Origin: an uncultured Methanomassiliicoccales archaeon
GTDB lineage: Archaea > Thermoplasmatota > Thermoplasmata > Methanomassiliicoccales > Methanomethylophilaceae
Reading direction: 5' to 3'
NCBI GenBank assembly: GCA_949295765.1
Contig: CASFMM010000007.1
Coordinates: 1 to 61,184 of the forward strand
Length of the DNA: 61,184 bases
Position numbers and translations under genes: made by a program. Shown here piece by piece: positions 59,299-61,184 of the stretch (positions are counted from its first letter, which is position 1; each line of letters begins with the position of its first letter). Below the pieces are notes generated by a model, which saw nothing but the letters and a program-made list of their open reading frames with translations, did not search any database and was not told the origin of the DNA.

Positions 59299-60129
59299 AT
59301 GCTCATGGAACCCCTCATCCTGGCTGGCCTCATAGTCCTGGGACTGTGCTCCGGAATCTTCGGAGCGCTGTTCGGCCTGGGCGGAGGGGTCATATTCGTG
59401 CCCGTCCTGATGCTCATCTTCGGACTGGAGCCCACTGAGGCCGTGGCCATCAGCCTGATCGGGATCATCGCCGGGTCGGTCGGCGCATCCACGGTCCTGG
59501 TCGACAAGGGACTTTCCAACGTCCGTCTGGGGCTCCTGCTGGAGATAACGACCTGCGTCGGGGCGATAGCGGGCGCGATAATAGCCACGTACCTCGACTC
59601 GTGGATCCTTATGGTCCTGTTCTCGGTCATCATAATCTACAGCGGCATCCGCATGATCGTCAATCCGGAGAGGACCGTCGAACCGGCCACCGGCGAGGAC
59701 ACTGCGATGACGTTCAGGTACACGGACGAGTCCGTGGGGGAGGACGTCCGCTACGAGGTTCAGAACGTGGGGAGCGGCATGGGACTGTGCACGATCGCCG
59801 GCGCCCTGTCGTCCATGACGGGGGTCGGAGGAGGCGCGGTCAAGGTCCCCCTCATGAACATCCACATGCATGTGCCCATGAAGGCCGCCAGCTCCACAAG
59901 CAGCTACATGATAGGCATCACCGCGTTCTCCGGGGCGATTACGTATTTCTTCGCGGGAGAGGTCATACTCGCGTACGCCGCATGCGTCGCGATAGGTGCC
60001 TTCGTCGGTTCGCTCGTAGGCGCACGCTACGCCAGGAAGGTTCCGGCCAAGCACCTCCGCAAGTACTTCTCCATCGTCCTCTTCTTCATGGCGGTTCTCG
60101 TGCTTCTCCAGGCGGGAGGGATACTGTGA
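59299..60129 (+). CDS. TauE/SafE (TSUP) family anion exporter
   Basis: A 276-aa membrane protein with two TSUP halves, each with a glycine-rich motif: IFGALFGLGGGVIFVPVLML (near 20-39) and SSMTGVGGGAVKVPLMNIHM (near 174-193). The family moves sulfite, organosulfonates or other anions. It is coupled by GTGA overlap to a DUF1634 gene, a pairing seen often in archaea and bacteria. It is divergent from the purine permease. Confidence 0.9.
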   Translation: MLMEPLILAGLIVLGLCSGIFGALFGLGGGVIFVPVLMLIFGLEPTEAVAISLIGIIAGSVGASTVLVDKGLSNVRLGLLLEITTCVGAIAGAIIATYLDSWILMVLFSVIIIYSGIRMIVNPERTVEPATGEDTAMTFRYTDESVGEDVRYEVQNVGSGMGLCTIAGALSSMTGVGGGAVKVPLMNIHMHVPMKAASSTSSYMIGITAFSGAITYFFAGEVILAYAACVAIGAFVGSLVGARYARKVPAKHLRKYFSIVLFFMAVLVLLQAGGIL

Positions 60130-60398
60130 ACCCCGACCTGAACAAGTCCACGGCCCTGACGCTGCGCGTAGGCGTAGTGGCGGGGATGATCCTGCTGGTC
60201 GCTGGCCTCGTCCTTGACGCCGTCGACGGAAGCGAATGGCTGCTGTACCTCGGCATACTCGTGCTGATAGTGTCCCCGTTCCTCGGAGTGGTCGCGTCCT
60301 TCGCCGTGCTGGTCGTCGAGAAGGACTGGAAATGGGCGGGGATCGCTGCCGTGCTGTTCGTCGTGACCGCGATAGGGATCGTCATCAGCCTGAACTGA
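60126..60398 (+). CDS. DUF1634 small membrane protein
   Basis: A 90-aa protein with three hydrophobic segments (TLRVGVVAGMILLVAGLVL, LLYLGILVLIVSPFLGVVAS, AGIAAVLFVVTAIGIVISL), matching DUF1634. The GTG start overlaps the TauE stop by 4 bp, so it is probably an accessory subunit of that exporter. Confidence 0.85.
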   Translation: MNPDLNKSTALTLRVGVVAGMILLVAGLVLDAVDGSEWLLYLGILVLIVSPFLGVVASFAVLVVEKDWKWAGIAAVLFVVTAIGIVISLN

Positions 60399-60448
60399 CC
60401 CGACCCCATCCTTTTGAACCCCCATGCCGATGTCATGGCGGTCTGCCG

Positions 60449-61075
60449 ATGAACAGCTACACCCTTGTCGACGAGAACAACTGGAAGAGGCGCGAGCACT
60501 GCGCCATATTCAGGCACTATGTGGAACCGTCGTACTGTCTGACGACAGACATCGACGTGACCAACTTCCTCGGAACAGTCCGTGACGAGGGGTACTCGTT
60601 CACGCTGTCGTTCATATGGCTGGTCTCCAAGTGCGCCAACGAGATCGAGGAGTTCCGCTATCGCTTCCTCAGCGAGAAGGTCGTGCTGTTCGACAGGATA
60701 GACACCCTGTTCGCGTACATGGACGAGGGGGACGACCTGTTCAAGATGGTCTCAGTGCCGTTCCGCGATTCGTTGAGGGAGTATGTGACGGAGGCGGAGG
60801 AGACCGCGAAGTCCCAGAAGGCGTATTTCCCGGCACCTCCGGGGATAGACGTGTTCCGGTTCGCACCGATCCCCTGGGTTCCATACAACCACATCTCCCA
60901 CACCAACCCGGGGCACAGGAACAACGTTACCCCGATGTTCGACTGGGGGAAGTACACGGAAAGGGACGGACGCATCATCATGCCGTTCTCGGTGCAGGCC
61001 CATCACTCGTTCGTGGACGGGATACACGTCGGAAGACTGATCGAGAACGTGCAGAGCTTCATGGATGAGTATTGA
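60449..61075 (+). CDS. Chloramphenicol acetyltransferase-like protein
   Basis: A 208-aa CAT-family protein. The catalytic motif HHxxxDG is intact in VQAHHSFVDGIHVGRL near residues 184-199, and the early R-x-H-x-x-x-F and LSFIWLVSKCANEIEEFRYR regions fit. Chromosomal relatives act on diverse hydroxyl acceptors and are not necessarily drug-resistance enzymes. The length is close to that of classical CAT (about 215 aa). Confidence 0.88.
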   Translation: MNSYTLVDENNWKRREHCAIFRHYVEPSYCLTTDIDVTNFLGTVRDEGYSFTLSFIWLVSKCANEIEEFRYRFLSEKVVLFDRIDTLFAYMDEGDDLFKMVSVPFRDSLREYVTEAEETAKSQKAYFPAPPGIDVFRFAPIPWVPYNHISHTNPGHRNNVTPMFDWGKYTERDGRIIMPFSVQAHHSFVDGIHVGRLIENVQSFMDEY

Positions 61076-61088
61076 GATAAAAGGAAAG

Positions 61089-61176
61089 TGGTGCAAGGGA
61101 AGGGATTTGAACCCTCGAACTCCTACGAGAATAGGCCCTGAACCTATCTCCTTTGGCCAGGCTCGGATACCCTTGC
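61089..61176 (-). tRNA. tRNA-Leu (CAG), CCA encoded
   Basis: On the minus strand, acceptor GCAAGGG pairs with CCCTTGC. The anticodon loop TTCAGGG (anticodon CAG) is closed by ATAGG/CCTAT. A class II variable arm (TCTCGTAGGAG) is present, and the T loop is GGTTCAAATCC. Discriminator A is followed by encoded CCA. No intron is visible. Confidence 0.93.
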
Positions 61177-61184
61177 ATTGAGCC

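Overview
This 61 kb window is chromosomal DNA of a GC-rich euryarchaeote. The gene content fits best a host-associated member of the Methanomassiliicoccales (Methanomethylophilaceae-like), although no methanogenesis gene lies here to prove it. The archaeal evidence is a type II GAPDH, class I CCA-adding enzyme, aIF1A, RIO1 kinase, Rpo4, eL15 and eL21, archease and a family B DNA polymerase, all with archaeal TATA boxes and many leaderless starts. Almost every gene ends in TGA. I found one TAA and no TAG among the genes checked, which is what a pyrrolysine-decoding archaeon would show.

Layout: 1-8.2 kb holds the end of a gap-pgk unit, a CBS/DUF21 membrane protein, two tandem acetolactate synthase genes and cca. 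8.2-10.2 kb holds tRNA-Pro, a small accessory island (RelB-like antitoxin, Fic protein) and an HsdR_N-like protein. 10-15.2 kb (minus) holds CoA-disulfide reductase fused to rhodanese, an NTF2-like protein, glycerol kinase and a DUF234 ATPase. 15.4-20.4 kb is a complete six-gene Ech-type energy-converting [NiFe] hydrogenase, followed by a flavodoxin gene under two perfect DtxR/IdeR-like iron boxes. 21-27.7 kb (minus) holds a nitrilase-type hydrolase, an acetyltransferase, a MarR-MFS efflux pair and two NSS sodium symporters, of which the upstream one is frameshifted. 27.8-32.2 kb holds ilvC, a cyclophilin-like protein, DUF6440, a rubredoxin-glutamate synthase fusion and a DUF4143 ATPase with a 23-bp tandem array upstream. 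32.4-39.5 kb holds TldE/TldD, a Xaa-Pro peptidase, aspartate dehydrogenase, hybrid-cluster protein and a divergent Crp/Fnr regulator. 39.5-43.1 kb holds an HD hydrolase, archease, a PurN-like and an EhaR-like protein, a hairpin-rich segment that may be an unknown ncRNA, and tRNA-Glu. 43.2-48 kb is an information-processing operon (aIF1A, RIO1, KH protein, broken pus10, eL21, Rpo4, DUF655, RsmA). 48-61 kb holds a YczE-like membrane protein, MarR, acetyltransferase, TGS GTPase, DNA polymerase B, a surface protein, MFS, eL15, a ThiI-like protein lacking its PP-loop, AzgA permease, TauE plus DUF1634, a CAT-like acetyltransferase and tRNA-Leu.

Functional links: Ech couples ferredoxin and H2 to ion gradients, while the iron-box flavodoxin probably replaces ferredoxin when iron is short. 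A palindrome ACGAA-N2-TTCGT occurs both upstream of ech and at the hcp start, next to a Crp/Fnr gene, suggesting a shared redox or nitrosative-stress regulon. The two IlvB genes and IlvC are two steps of branched-chain amino acid synthesis.

The signals most worth following are the hairpin-rich 42.7-42.95 kb segment, the 23-bp array, the shared ech/hcp palindrome, the broken pus10, the ThiI-like protein without its PP-loop and the EhaR-like protein with an altered nucleophile position.
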